Positions 51,979 through 61,946 of a DNA stretch of 64,000 nt are shown one piece after another. A program made the position numbers and the translations under genes. The notes beneath the pieces were generated by a model. It saw only the letters and a list, made by a program, of their open reading frames with translations, was not told the DNA's origin and ran no database searches. Position 1 is the stretch's first letter. Each line of letters begins with the position of its first letter. The stretch comes from Flavobacterium sp. 102 (GTDB lineage Bacteria; Bacteroidota; Bacteroidia; Flavobacteriales; Flavobacteriaceae). The stretch covers positions 2,914,001 through 2,978,000 of the forward strand of contig NZ_RBKX01000001.1 in NCBI RefSeq assembly GCF_003634615.1, written 5' to 3'.

Positions 51979-54516
51979 CTAATAATTGAGATTGACACCG
52001 ACACCTAATCCCATATCACTATCATAATGTGTTGTTACTCCAAAATTGCGTTTTATGATATATCTCAGTCCTGCCATATACTCTTTGTCAGTGTTCCACA
52101 TCAAATCCATTCGTAGCCTTTTTGAAACCGGAATATCCATCCTTTCAAACTGAAGCCTAAAATTGCCATCAGTAAATACCTCAGCTTGTGCTTTTATAAG
52201 CATTGGCAAAGTATATTCTAATCCGGCACTAAAAACAGACCTTTCATCCTTAGTACTTGTTTGCCCGAAAAGGTTTTCTTCCATTTCATCTTCATCCATT
52301 TTTCTGTATCTCCAGTCAAATCCAATAAACGGCATAATCCATTGCATTTTGTCAACATACCTTCCAATATGGGTTTCGGTTTCATAACCATGCATTTCAT
52401 TATATCCTAATCTCCATTCAGTCCCAATGCTCCAGCGCGTATTACTAAACATTGCTTCACCATCGTTTCCATTTGAAGCAAAATCATTTTCTGCCATAAA
52501 ATGAAATTTCCTGTCATCAGCAAACAGCCTTCTTTGCGCCAATTTTGGATTGGGTATCTCAGGATTTGGAGGTGAGTTTTCATAGGAGAAAATCCTTCCC
52601 ATTCCTGCCATCATATGATAAAGGATATGGCAATGAAAAAACCAATCGCCGCTTTCAGTTGCCGCAAATTCTAAAACATCAGTTTCCATTGGCATAATGT
52701 CAATAATGTTTTTCATTGGAGCATATTCACCTTGACCATTTACTACCCTAAAATCGTGACCGTGTAAATGCATTGGGTGTCTCATCATAGAATTGTTATG
52801 GATTACCAATCGGATGATTTCGCCTTTTTTGATAAGGATTTTATCTGTTTCGGAAACGACTTTGTTATTTAAGCTCCAAACGTAGCGGTTCATGTTTCCG
52901 GTAAGTTCAAATTTAAATTCTTTCACTGGTGCATCTTTTGGCAATGCTGTATTTACCGGAGATTTTAACATGGCATAATTTAATGTAGTAATATCAGAAA
53001 GACCATTACTATCGTATTGATTTTCCATCTTATGTTCAGCATGATTCATGGGAGCATCAGATTTTGATTTATCATCCATTTTCATTTCTTCCATTTTACC
53101 ATTTCCTTTCATTACTCCACCTGTAATTTCAGGATACATCACCACATTCATGTCCATTTGATTGTAAGACATATTCATTCCCATGTCATCTAAATCGCCA
53201 TTCATTTTCATCATGTCGTTCATCATTTTCATGCCGTCAAAATATTTTAACTTTGGTAAAGGAGAAGTAAGTTGTTTGATGCCATCACCTAAATACAATG
53301 ATGCAGATTTAGTCCTATCTTCAGAGGTCGCTAAAAATTCAAAAGCGGTTTTATCAGCAGGAATTGTTACAATTATATCATAAGTTTCCGAAACAGCAAT
53401 AATCAGTCTGTCAACCTCAACAGGTTCAACATCATTACCATCAGTGGCAACAACAGTTATTTTGCCTCCGGCATAAGTGAGCCAAAAATAAGTTGAAGCA
53501 CCACCATTGGCAATTCGCAAACGTACCTTATCACCTCCTTTGAATTGGGATAGTTGGCTTTCGTTTTTTCCATTAATTAGAAGCTTATTATAATAAACAT
53601 CACTCACATCCATAGCATTCATGCGCTTCCATTCATTGGTAACTTTGGTTTTGAAATGTCCCTGCTGAATAGCTTCCAAATAACTTTGTGTTGTGCCTTT
53701 CTGAATGGCAAACCAATCTGAAGCATTATGCAGCATCCGATGTACATTTTTAGGGTTTAAATCTGTCCATTCACTTAAAACTATTGGATTAGTAGGCAAA
53801 TCATCAATTCCTTTCCTAAAAGTTGGGTCTTCATTTCTTTTATTCATTACAAAGCTTCCATACATACCAATTTGCTCTTGCAATTCAGTATGGCTATGAT
53901 ACCAATGCGTTCCATGTTGTATTATTGGAAATTTATAAAGGTGTGTAGTATGTGGTTTTATCGGCATTTGGGTAAGGTTTGGAACGCCATCATATTGATT
54001 GGGCAAAAACAAACCGTGCCAGTGTAATGAAGTATCTTCATCTAATTCATTGTGAACGTAAATTTCGGCAGTGTCTCCTTCAGTAAATGTGAGTGTAGGC
54101 ATGGGGATTTGCCCGTTTACAGCAATAGCCCGTTTTGGCTTATCTCCAAAAGTTACAATGGTATCACGCACATATAAATCGTATCGAACTGTTTTTGGCG
54201 GTTCGTTTTTTAGCACGTTGATAGTTGGTGCAGTTTCTACATTTACCTGTTTTTTTGGAGTGACAACCTCAACATTGCTATTAACTTCTTTCTTTGGTGG
54301 TGTTTTAGGCTGTTGGACAACTGCTTTTTTCTTTACTGTTTTAGTTTTTTCTTTTACTAAAGCCATTCCACATTTTGGGCATTTTCCCGGCTTTGGTGAA
54401 TGGATTTCGGGATGCATAACACAGGTATAGAATGTTTGCTGTGTTTCGTTTTTGACTTGAGCATCAGCGAAAGAAAATATAGATAGAACAAATACAAGTA
54501 AGACTATTTTTTTCAT
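51979..54516 (-). CDS. Multicopper oxidase fused to CopB-like outer membrane domain
   Basis: An 845-residue exported protein. In order: a signal peptide (1-19); a heavy-metal-binding domain (YTCVMHPEIHSPKPGKCPKCGM); a three-cupredoxin oxidase with copper motifs LHWHGLFLPN and HWYHSHTELQEQIG near 195-235, HPMHLHGHDF near 565 and WFFHCHILYHMMAGMG near 615; and a C-terminal ~200 residues resembling the beta-rich CopB protein (WSIGTEWRLGYNEMHGYETE). The oxidase probably converts Cu(I) to Cu(II) in the periplasm. A Met/His/Asp-rich segment (about 440-500, MKMNGDLDDMGMNMSYNQMD) may bind copper. It follows the copper ATPase by 4 bases. Confidence 0.88.
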   Translation of the reverse strand: MKKIVLLVFVLSIFSFADAQVKNETQQTFYTCVMHPEIHSPKPGKCPKCGMALVKEKTKTVKKKAVVQQPKTPPKKEVNSNVEVVTPKKQVNVETAPTINVLKNEPPKTVRYDLYVRDTIVTFGDKPKRAIAVNGQIPMPTLTFTEGDTAEIYVHNELDEDTSLHWHGLFLPNQYDGVPNLTQMPIKPHTTHLYKFPIIQHGTHWYHSHTELQEQIGMYGSFVMNKRNEDPTFRKGIDDLPTNPIVLSEWTDLNPKNVHRMLHNASDWFAIQKGTTQSYLEAIQQGHFKTKVTNEWKRMNAMDVSDVYYNKLLINGKNESQLSQFKGGDKVRLRIANGGASTYFWLTYAGGKITVVATDGNDVEPVEVDRLIIAVSETYDIIVTIPADKTAFEFLATSEDRTKSASLYLGDGIKQLTSPLPKLKYFDGMKMMNDMMKMNGDLDDMGMNMSYNQMDMNVVMYPEITGGVMKGNGKMEEMKMDDKSKSDAPMNHAEHKMENQYDSNGLSDITTLNYAMLKSPVNTALPKDAPVKEFKFELTGNMNRYVWSLNNKVVSETDKILIKKGEIIRLVIHNNSMMRHPMHLHGHDFRVVNGQGEYAPMKNIIDIMPMETDVLEFAATESGDWFFHCHILYHMMAGMGRIFSYENSPPNPEIPNPKLAQRRLFADDRKFHFMAENDFASNGNDGEAMFSNTRWSIGTEWRLGYNEMHGYETETHIGRYVDKMQWIMPFIGFDWRYRKMDEDEMEENLFGQTSTKDERSVFSAGLEYTLPMLIKAQAEVFTDGNFRLQFERMDIPVSKRLRMDLMWNTDKEYMAGLRYIIKRNFGVTTHYDSDMGLGVGVNLNY

Positions 54517-54520
54517 TTAA

Positions 54521-57058
54521 TTAAAGTTTTAAATTTCGTAATCGTAATGCGTTTATTATTACAGAGACTGAACTGAATGACATTGCTAAAGCGGCAATCA
54601 TTGGAGATAGTAAAATTCCAAAAAACGGATATAAAACCCCTGCTGCAATAGGCACTCCTAACACATTATAGAAAAAGGCAAAAAATAAATTTTGCTTAAT
54701 GTTTTTCATAACGGCATGACTTAAATTCTTGGCTTTTACGATGCCTTGTAAATCGCCTTTTACTAAAGTTATCTTGGCACTTTCGATGGCTACATCGGTT
54801 CCTGTTCCCATTGCAATTCCAATGTTGGCTTGTGCTAATGCCGGAGCATCATTTATACCATCGCCTGCCATCGCCACAATTTTACCTTCGGCTTGTAATT
54901 TTTTAATTTCTTTTAGCTTATCTTCAGGTAAGCATCCTGCTTTATATGACGTTAGTCCCAATTCATCAGCAACAGCTTTGGCGGTATTTTCATTATCTCC
55001 GGTTAGCATAATTACTTCAACCCCTTGGCGCATCAATTCTTTAATGGCTGCTGCGCTTGATTCTTTAATAGCATCGGAAATTGACACAAAACCTACAGCA
55101 ACGCCATCAACGGCAATGTATGAAACTGTTTTTCCCAGTTTTTGTTCGGCAATAATTCTGTTTTCTAAATCGTCAGCAATTGTTGCTTTTACCTGTTCCA
55201 TTAGTTTTTTATTTCCTAATGCTATTTTTTTATTGGTAACAGTTCCCGTAACTCCTTTGCCTGCAATGGCTTCAAAATCTTTTACTTTGATTAATGAAAC
55301 TGTTTTTGATTTGGCATAATTGACTACTGCCTGTGCTAATGGATGTTCGCTGTATTGGTTTAAAGAAGCAATACTTTGGAGTAAATCATTATCGTTGTTA
55401 TTGGCAGCATATATTTTTTCGACAGATGGTTTTCCTTGGGTGATGGTTCCTGTTTTATCGGTAATTAAAACATTAACCTTATTCATGTTTTCCAGCGCTT
55501 CGGCATTCTTTATCAAGACTCCTGATTGCGCGCCCTTACCAACGCCAACCATTACGGACATAGGCGTTGCAAGACCCAAAGCACAAGGGCAAGCAATAAT
55601 CAAAACGGCAATGGCATTTATAAAGCCATATACCAATGCCGGTTCGGGACCAAACTTTGCCCAAACGAAAAAGGTAATTACAGAAATGATGACTACAATT
55701 GGCACAAAATATTTGGAAATACTATCGGCTAATTTTTGAATTGGTGCTCGTGAACGGGAAGCATCATTTACCATTTGCACAATTTGGGAAAGCAAGGTTT
55801 CTGAACCTACTTTTTCGGCAACCATTATAAATGATTTGTTACCATTGATTGTTCCTGCAATTACGGGATCATCTTTCTTTTTGTCTACCGGTATTGGTTC
55901 GCCGGTAATCATAGCCTCATCAATACTGCTTTCGCCATCGGTTATTTTTCCGTCAACCGGAATTTTGTCTCCGGGTTTTACCCGTAATAAGTCACCTTTT
56001 TTTATATCGTTTATTGAAATTACTTTATCACCTCCGTCAATCACCAAAGTAGCTTCGGTTGGTGCCAGTTTTAATAATTCCTTGATAGCTCCGCTGGTTT
56101 GACTGTGTGCCCTGGCTTCGAGTAATTGTCCCAATAAGACCAAAGTCAGAATAACGGTTGTCGCTTCGAAGTATAATAGTACTGTACCGTGTTCGGTTTT
56201 GAATTCACTCGGAAAAATATCAGGGAAAAACATTCCGACTAAACTAAATAGAAACGCTACACCTGTTCCAATTCCGATAAGGGTAAACATATTCAAGTTC
56301 CAAGTGAGTATTGATTTCCACGCACGGACAAAGAATATCCAACAAGCATAGAAAACTACAGGAAGTGAAAGCAGTAATTGTACCCAATTCCATTTTGAGG
56401 CATCCATTAATTTCAATAAAGGATTGTTGTGTGCCATTTCTATCATGGCAATGGCGAAAACAGGAACAGTAAAGACTACTGCTATTTTCATTTTCTTCAC
56501 CAAATCTTTATAAGTCTTTTGGTCTTCGGTATCACTTGGATTCATAGGCACTAAATCCATTCCGCAAATAGGACATGAACCCGGACTTTCACTAATTACT
56601 TCGGGGTGCATCGGACAAGTATATAGGGCTTTACTAACGGTCAAATCAGGAGCTTTAACTAAGTCCATGCCACAAACAGGACAGTCGCCCGGCTTGTCAT
56701 AAACTTTTTCTCCTTCGCAATGCATTGGACAATAGTATTTACCATTGGCATTAGCGGGGACTTTGATTTCTTTTTTATCGCTATGGGAATGCGCAGCGCA
56801 ACAAGATTTTTCAGTAACTCCATCCGTTGCTGCTTGTTGTGGAATTTTACCATTGCTCATTTCTATGGTATATTTTCCAACGGCTGTTAATGCTTGTTGC
56901 AATTGCTCTGTTGGAATATGTTTTTCCATCGTTATTGTTGCTATTGGCGGATTTAATGAAACCTTAGCTTCAACGCCATCAATAGTATTCAATGTTTTTT
57001 CGACTTTGGTGCGACAACCATCACAAGTCATTCCGGTAATGTTATAGGTATGTATCAT
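54521..57058 (-). CDS. copA: Copper-translocating P1B-type ATPase
   Basis: An 845-residue pump. It has an N-terminal HMA domain (ITGMTCDGCRTKVEKTL), two heavy-metal-binding CPMH motifs (YYCPMHCEGEKVYDKPGDCP near 109 and YTCPMHPEVISESPGSCP near 145), then eight membrane helices. Catalytic features are TGE in MITGEPIPVDKK, CPC in IIACPCALGLATP, the phosphorylated Asp in ITDKTGTITQG and GDGINDAPAL near 730. The CPC motif and copper-oxidase partner indicate Cu(I) export. Confidence 0.93.
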   Translation of the reverse strand: MIHTYNITGMTCDGCRTKVEKTLNTIDGVEAKVSLNPPIATITMEKHIPTEQLQQALTAVGKYTIEMSNGKIPQQAATDGVTEKSCCAAHSHSDKKEIKVPANANGKYYCPMHCEGEKVYDKPGDCPVCGMDLVKAPDLTVSKALYTCPMHPEVISESPGSCPICGMDLVPMNPSDTEDQKTYKDLVKKMKIAVVFTVPVFAIAMIEMAHNNPLLKLMDASKWNWVQLLLSLPVVFYACWIFFVRAWKSILTWNLNMFTLIGIGTGVAFLFSLVGMFFPDIFPSEFKTEHGTVLLYFEATTVILTLVLLGQLLEARAHSQTSGAIKELLKLAPTEATLVIDGGDKVISINDIKKGDLLRVKPGDKIPVDGKITDGESSIDEAMITGEPIPVDKKKDDPVIAGTINGNKSFIMVAEKVGSETLLSQIVQMVNDASRSRAPIQKLADSISKYFVPIVVIISVITFFVWAKFGPEPALVYGFINAIAVLIIACPCALGLATPMSVMVGVGKGAQSGVLIKNAEALENMNKVNVLITDKTGTITQGKPSVEKIYAANNNDNDLLQSIASLNQYSEHPLAQAVVNYAKSKTVSLIKVKDFEAIAGKGVTGTVTNKKIALGNKKLMEQVKATIADDLENRIIAEQKLGKTVSYIAVDGVAVGFVSISDAIKESSAAAIKELMRQGVEVIMLTGDNENTAKAVADELGLTSYKAGCLPEDKLKEIKKLQAEGKIVAMAGDGINDAPALAQANIGIAMGTGTDVAIESAKITLVKGDLQGIVKAKNLSHAVMKNIKQNLFFAFFYNVLGVPIAAGVLYPFFGILLSPMIAALAMSFSSVSVIINALRLRNLKL

Positions 57059-57135
57059 CTTTTTGTTATTTTAATACAAATTTCCAGTTTAACAGTTTTT
57101 TGGACTTGCACAATTTTGGGTTTGATTTGCAAGAT

Positions 57136-57696
57136 TTATAAATCTTCTATTTGCTTTCTTTTGATCGATTTTAAATTCTTAAAGTAGGTTGGTGAAAAGC
57201 CAGTTGCTTTTTTGAATTGGTTACTCAAATGGGAAACGCTACTATAATTTAAAGAATAGGCAATCTCACTTAATGAGAGTTCATCATAAATGATTAACTC
57301 TTTTATTTTCTCAACTTTTTGATTGATAAAATACTTCTCAATAGTTGTGTTTTCTACTTCTGAAAATAAATTGCTTAAAGTATTGTAATCCTGATGCAGT
57401 TGTTGTGCAAGATAATCGGATAAATTACTTTTCAAATCGTTGTTTTTGTTCTGAACCAAATCAATGATGAGTGTTTTAATCCTATCGATAGTTTTACTTT
57501 TCTTATCATCAATTAAATCAAAGCCAATAGCACGAAGGTTTTTGAGCAATTCCTGTTTTTGGCTTTCCTGAATGTCATTTTCCAATTCAACTTCACCCAA
57601 TTCAACTGCGATAGGGTTAATTCCCATGTTTTCAAAAACTGATCTCACTACCATTTTGCAGCGACTACAAACCATATTCTTTATATAAAGTTTCAT
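57136..57696 (-). CDS. AraC-type regulator with N-terminal HMA domain
   Basis: A 186-residue regulator. Residues 1-65 look like an HMA metal-binding fold (MKLYIKNMVCSRCKMVVRSV with CxxC at 10-13). Residues 90-186 are an AraC helix-turn-helix domain (ELSLSEIAYSLNYSSVSHLS, then NQFKKATGFSPTYFKNL). The fusion suggests direct sensing of copper or another soft metal. It precedes the copA-oxidase pair by 77 bases in the same direction and is their likely regulator. Confidence 0.85.
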   Translation of the reverse strand: MKLYIKNMVCSRCKMVVRSVFENMGINPIAVELGEVELENDIQESQKQELLKNLRAIGFDLIDDKKSKTIDRIKTLIIDLVQNKNNDLKSNLSDYLAQQLHQDYNTLSNLFSEVENTTIEKYFINQKVEKIKELIIYDELSLSEIAYSLNYSSVSHLSNQFKKATGFSPTYFKNLKSIKRKQIEDL

Positions 57697-57781
57697 AGTA
57701 GATTCCTTTAGCGTACATACTGTAAAACTAACCCTGCTAAGAATTTAGCAAGGTTAATTTAATTTTCAAGGTGTATTCCTT

Positions 57782-58057
57782 TTACTTAGTATTAGCTTCA
57801 CCTTCGGTAACAGGCTCTGTCAATTTCATACCACATTTTGGGCATTCATCATTCAATTTCCCTTTAACTTCAGGATGCATTGGACAGGCATATAATTCTG
57901 CTGTTACTTTAGAATCCACTTTGGTGGTATCAATTGGAGTTGTAGCAGTATCATTACTTGTTTCCATTGGAATTTCTGTTGATTCTTCTTTATTTTTTTG
58001 GTTACATGAAACCAATACGAAAGCCATTACTATGGCTGAAAAGATTACTTTTTTCAT
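57782..58057 (-). CDS. Heavy-metal-binding lipoprotein
   Basis: A 91-residue lipoprotein with signal and lipobox (AFVLVSCNQKNK), a Thr/Glu-rich linker and one C-terminal CPMHPEVKGKLNDECPKCGM domain. An upstream in-frame ATG at 58102 overlaps the DUF3347 gene; the second Met gives a proper signal peptide. Probably a periplasmic copper buffer. Confidence 0.8.
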   Translation of the reverse strand: MKKVIFSAIVMAFVLVSCNQKNKEESTEIPMETSNDTATTPIDTTKVDSKVTAELYACPMHPEVKGKLNDECPKCGMKLTEPVTEGEANTK

Positions 58058-58073
58058 TTTATTATTTTTTAAG

Positions 58074-58919
58074 TTATTTAATAGTCTCCACCGTTTTGCC
58101 ACAGGTTAGCATTTGTGAACCGTAATAGGGGTTTTTAATTGAATTTTCTTTGCTTAGCCAGTTAGCACCTTTCCCATCATTTGCCATTGGGCAGAACTGA
58201 TAAAAAGTTGGCGTTTCCTGTTTAGCAACTTTTATTAAATCGTAAATGCTTTTTGATAAGGTCATAAAATGGTCTCTTTGATGTCCTGCGTCTTTAGTGT
58301 CTGAAATATGTTCAGCATCCTCTTTAAGGTTTGCAACAACTTTCATCCAAACCATGTGAACATCCATTTCCAATTTTTCCATTTTGACATTATTAATTGC
58401 TGAAAGCATTTCTTTTGCTTTTTCCGATGCAGTACTGCCATCAGTTTTTACTAAAGCATCTTTTATTGCAAAATAATTATCGAAAATAGATTGAAGTTGA
58501 TTTGAATCCTGCTGTACAGGCATAGAAGGAGTGTTTTCCATCACCATTTTATTTTCTTCGGTTTTAACTGGTATTTTTGCCTGACGCTCATATTGACAAC
58601 ATCCGGGAAGTTTCGAATAAGCTTCATTAGGAGCAAGGAATTTTTCACTGTCATAACCTGCCAATGCAATTCGTTTAAGTATCGCTTCCTGACTGGTTTG
58701 CTTCTCATCATAAGTTAAAGTAGCCATACTGGTGTCTTTATCCCAATCCACTTTGGCAATCTTATTGATGCTTCCTACTTTTTCAATTGCTGTTTCACAC
58801 ATACCACAATTGCCATATATTTTGACTTTTTCAGTAGTTGCATTTTTTATTTGTGCCTTGCACAAGTTGAACGATAACAATACGGTAATTGCTATCAATG
58901 TTTTTGATATTAGATTCAT
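58074..58919 (-). CDS. HMA plus DUF3347 exported protein
   Basis: A 281-residue protein: signal peptide to KAQI, an HMA domain (KIYGNCGMCETAIEKVG, CxxC), a linker, then DUF3347 (IFDNYFAIKDALVKTDGSTA, ending FCPMANDGKGANWLSKE). DUF3347 proteins accompany CusB-type adaptors and copper genes in Bacteroidota. The start at the second Met (58919) restores the signal peptide. Likely a periplasmic copper-binding protein. Confidence 0.82.
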   Translation of the reverse strand: MNLISKTLIAITVLLSFNLCKAQIKNATTEKVKIYGNCGMCETAIEKVGSINKIAKVDWDKDTSMATLTYDEKQTSQEAILKRIALAGYDSEKFLAPNEAYSKLPGCCQYERQAKIPVKTEENKMVMENTPSMPVQQDSNQLQSIFDNYFAIKDALVKTDGSTASEKAKEMLSAINNVKMEKLEMDVHMVWMKVVANLKEDAEHISDTKDAGHQRDHFMTLSKSIYDLIKVAKQETPTFYQFCPMANDGKGANWLSKENSIKNPYYGSQMLTCGKTVETIK

Positions 58920-59004
58920 AGTGAAAATTTTAATTTTTGGAAATAATAATTTTGAAAGCAAACGCTTTCAATTAGCCACAACTATGGCTGTCAAGAATTG
59001 AAAT

Positions 59005-59373
59005 TTAGCTTATTTTAGGTATAAGCCACATTGAATAGAAACCATTAGAAGTATTGGTTTCTGACATATAGAACTTTTCTTTTTTATCAAAAAAATCAAA
59101 TCTGTTTAGATTAAGTTCTATTTCATTATTAAGAATAGAACTAACACTAATAGTAGAGGTAGTGCAATTTGAATGTCCGCACTTTCCACCACAACCATTA
59201 TGTTTTTTGTTTTTTGCTTTACTACAACAACAATCCTTTAATGATTTTGATGAGTTTTCCTTTTTGCAAGAATGCTTTTCTGTTTTATTAGTAGAGCTAC
59301 CACAAGCATAAAGACTGTTAGGCATACAGAATAAGCCAAAAAGAAGTAATAATATGAAATAGTGTTTTTTCAT
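59005..59373 (-). CDS. Exported cysteine-rich protein
   Basis: A 122-residue protein with a signal peptide (to LYACGSS) and a Lys/Cys-rich segment containing CCCSKAKNKKHNGCGGKCGH, able to bind soft metals. The C terminus ends LNRFDFFDKKEKFYMSET and more. No family recognised. Flanked by metal-resistance genes. Confidence 0.65.
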   Translation of the reverse strand: MKKHYFILLLLFGLFCMPNSLYACGSSTNKTEKHSCKKENSSKSLKDCCCSKAKNKKHNGCGGKCGHSNCTTSTISVSSILNNEIELNLNRFDFFDKKEKFYMSETNTSNGFYSMWLIPKIS

Positions 59374-59526
59374 TGTGTTAATGCAAATTTAGTTAAAATC
59401 CTATAATCATAATCAAAAGTTCTTGTTAAAGAGTGTTTGCTATTGTTAACAATGCATCACAAATATAAGCCAAAACCTCAACTCAATGCTATATTTTCAA
59501 ACTGTATTGACATTACTTCGCAGTAA

Positions 59527-61572
59527 CTAAAATTTCATACGTTGAATTCTAACTGCATTAAGTATAGCCAATAATGCAACTCCGACATCAGCAAAAACCG
59601 CTTCCCACATAGTTGCTAAGCCACCAGCGCCAAGAATTAAAACAATCCCTTTTACTACAAATGCTAATGTGATGTTTTGCCAAACTATTTTTTTGGTTTG
59701 CTTACCGATATTGATAGCCATTGCTATTTTACTTGGTTTATCATCCTGAATCACTATATCAGCGGTTTCAATAGTGGCATCACTGCCTAAACCACCCATA
59801 GCAATACCAACATCGCTTAATGCAACCACAGGAGCATCATTAACACCATCACCAACAAAGGCAACAGTTTCATTTTTGGCTTTAATTTCCTTAACCTTGT
59901 TTACCTTATCTTCAGGCAACAAATTGCCAAAAGCGTTTGCTATGCCTAATTTATCTGCCACAAATTTAACAACGGTGCTTTTATCGCCACTTAACATTGT
60001 TGTTCTCACATTCAATGCCTTTAGTTTGTTAATGGTTTCCTGAGCATCTTTTTTGATAACATCGGCTATTGTGATATAACCAACAAACTTTTTATCATAG
60101 GCAACAGCAATAAGCGTGTAAACGATTGAATTTGGGTCTATGTCGTATGGAATGGAAAATTTATCCATAAGCTTAAAGTTTCCAACTAAAAGGCTCTTTC
60201 CGTCAACTGTTGCTTTCAAGCCGTGCCCTGAAATTTCCTCAACTTTACTAAGTTTGATTGAAGTGTCAACTTTGCCAACAAATTCGTGTATGGCGGTTGC
60301 TACCGGATGCGTGCTTTGACTTTCTAAGGCATTTACCATTTTTAGTATTTCCTTTTCTTTGAACTGCTTATCAAATACAACTTCCTGTACTTTGAAAACG
60401 CCTTCAGTCATTGTTCCGGTTTTATCCATTACAACGTTTTGCACAGTAGCAATAACATCGAGGAAATTACTTCCTTTGAACAATATTCCGTTTCTACTCG
60501 CAGCACCGATTCCACCAAAATAGCCTAATGGTATAGAGATTACTAAGGCGCAAGGGCAGGAAATAACCAAGAATATTAAAGCACGGTATAACCAATTTGA
60601 AAAGATGTAATTCTCAACAAAGAAGTAAGGCAGAAGCGCTATCAAAACGGCTAATAAAACGACAATAGGAGTATAGATTTTGGCAAACTTCCTAATGAAT
60701 AATTCGGTTGGTGCTTTTTGTGCTGTTGCATTTTGCACCAATTCCAATATTTTTGAAAGCTTACTATCTTTATAGGCTGTGGTAACCTTTACCTGTGAAA
60801 CTTTTGTTAGGTTAATCATTCCAGCTAAAACCGTTTCTCCTTTTGCCTTTGTATCAGGTTTGCTTTCACCTGTTAGCGCTGAGGTATTAAAGGAAGCAGA
60901 ATCAGAAATCAATTCACCATCCAAACCTAACTTTTCACCAGCTTTTAATTGGATAATGTCACCAATTTTAGCATCAGTGGCTTTTATGGTTTGTGTATCA
61001 GAACCGATCAAAATTGTTACCTCATCCGGTCTTTGGTCTAATAGTGATTTGATATTGGCTTTTGCCCTTGTGACCGCTAAAGTTTGAAAAACCTCACCAA
61101 CAGAATAAAAGAGCATTACAGCAACCGCTTCAGGATATTCGCCAATGGCAAACGCTCCAATAGTAGCTATAACCATCAAAAGAAATTCTGAAAATATTTC
61201 ACCTTCCCTGATGCTTTCAAATGCTTCTTTCATTACAGGAAAACCAACAGGAATATAGGCGATTACATACCATACAATTCTTAACCAGCCTGTAAACCAA
61301 ACAGGAGTAAAATAGTAGTCAAAAGCAATAGCCACTAAAAGCAATACCAATGAGATGATTGAAGGCAAAAACATTTTGAAAGTGCTTTCATTTGCATTGT
61401 GGCTATGGTCGTGACCGTCATCCTCTGGATGTTCGTGATGCTTTTTGCTTTTGGTAGTACAGCAACTATCATCCTGAATCAAATCTTTTGCACCGGCTTT
61501 GGTATAGATTTTTTCTTCCTGAGTGCAACAGAGTTGCTTTCCCTGAGCATCATATTTGTGTTGATGTTTCAT
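59527..61572 (-). CDS. Zn/Cd/Pb-type P1B ATPase
   Basis: A 681-residue pump of the ZntA/CadA class. The N terminus is His/Cys-rich (HHEHPEDDGHDHSHNANES with CCTQ and SCCTT) instead of a full HMA domain. Catalytic elements are TGE in SALTGESKPDTK, CPC in SCPCALVISIPLG, phosphorylated Asp in VMDKTGTMTEG and GDGVNDAPVVALSDVG. The start at the Met that gives MKHQHKYDAQGKQ (61572) avoids overlap with the upstream HMA gene. Metal choice (zinc, cadmium, lead) is inferred from the class. Confidence 0.9.
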   Translation of the reverse strand: MKHQHKYDAQGKQLCCTQEEKIYTKAGAKDLIQDDSCCTTKSKKHHEHPEDDGHDHSHNANESTFKMFLPSIISLVLLLVAIAFDYYFTPVWFTGWLRIVWYVIAYIPVGFPVMKEAFESIREGEIFSEFLLMVIATIGAFAIGEYPEAVAVMLFYSVGEVFQTLAVTRAKANIKSLLDQRPDEVTILIGSDTQTIKATDAKIGDIIQLKAGEKLGLDGELISDSASFNTSALTGESKPDTKAKGETVLAGMINLTKVSQVKVTTAYKDSKLSKILELVQNATAQKAPTELFIRKFAKIYTPIVVLLAVLIALLPYFFVENYIFSNWLYRALIFLVISCPCALVISIPLGYFGGIGAASRNGILFKGSNFLDVIATVQNVVMDKTGTMTEGVFKVQEVVFDKQFKEKEILKMVNALESQSTHPVATAIHEFVGKVDTSIKLSKVEEISGHGLKATVDGKSLLVGNFKLMDKFSIPYDIDPNSIVYTLIAVAYDKKFVGYITIADVIKKDAQETINKLKALNVRTTMLSGDKSTVVKFVADKLGIANAFGNLLPEDKVNKVKEIKAKNETVAFVGDGVNDAPVVALSDVGIAMGGLGSDATIETADIVIQDDKPSKIAMAINIGKQTKKIVWQNITLAFVVKGIVLILGAGGLATMWEAVFADVGVALLAILNAVRIQRMKF

Positions 61573-61576
61573 TTTT

Positions 61577-61930
61577 TTAAGCTTTACAGCATCCATCAAG
61601 AGAAGCTATACCTTCAGCAGTAGCTTTTACCTCATCAGCATCATACCCCAACTTAGAAATTCCTTCTTTGATTTCCTGCAAAGTTGCTTTCTTTGGGTTG
61701 TAATAAATAGTGAAAGTCATATTCTTATCATCAAGCTCATACATCTTAACACCTTTTATTTTCAGCATTTCAGTACTGAATTTTAATCCACAGGTTTCAC
61801 ATTGTTTGCAATGGCTACAATGTAAGGTTGTTTTGATTACTGCTTTTTGGTTACTCTTTTGAGCAATGGCAGTGTTAGAAACTAATAGCAATGTGAATAA
61901 TAATACTGCTGATTTTAATACATTTTTCAT
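61577..61930 (-). CDS. Exported HMA-domain metal-binding protein
   Basis: A 117-residue protein with a signal peptide (to AIAQ), a cysteine-dense motif TLHCSHCKQCETCGLKFS, an HMA-like fold and a C-terminal DGCCKA. It would carry metal in the periplasm to the pump encoded 4 bases downstream or to the TonB receptor encoded upstream. Confidence 0.82.
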   Translation of the reverse strand: MKNVLKSAVLLFTLLLVSNTAIAQKSNQKAVIKTTLHCSHCKQCETCGLKFSTEMLKIKGVKMYELDDKNMTFTIYYNPKKATLQEIKEGISKLGYDADEVKATAEGIASLDGCCKA

Positions 61931-61946
61931 TTTATGATATTTAGAT

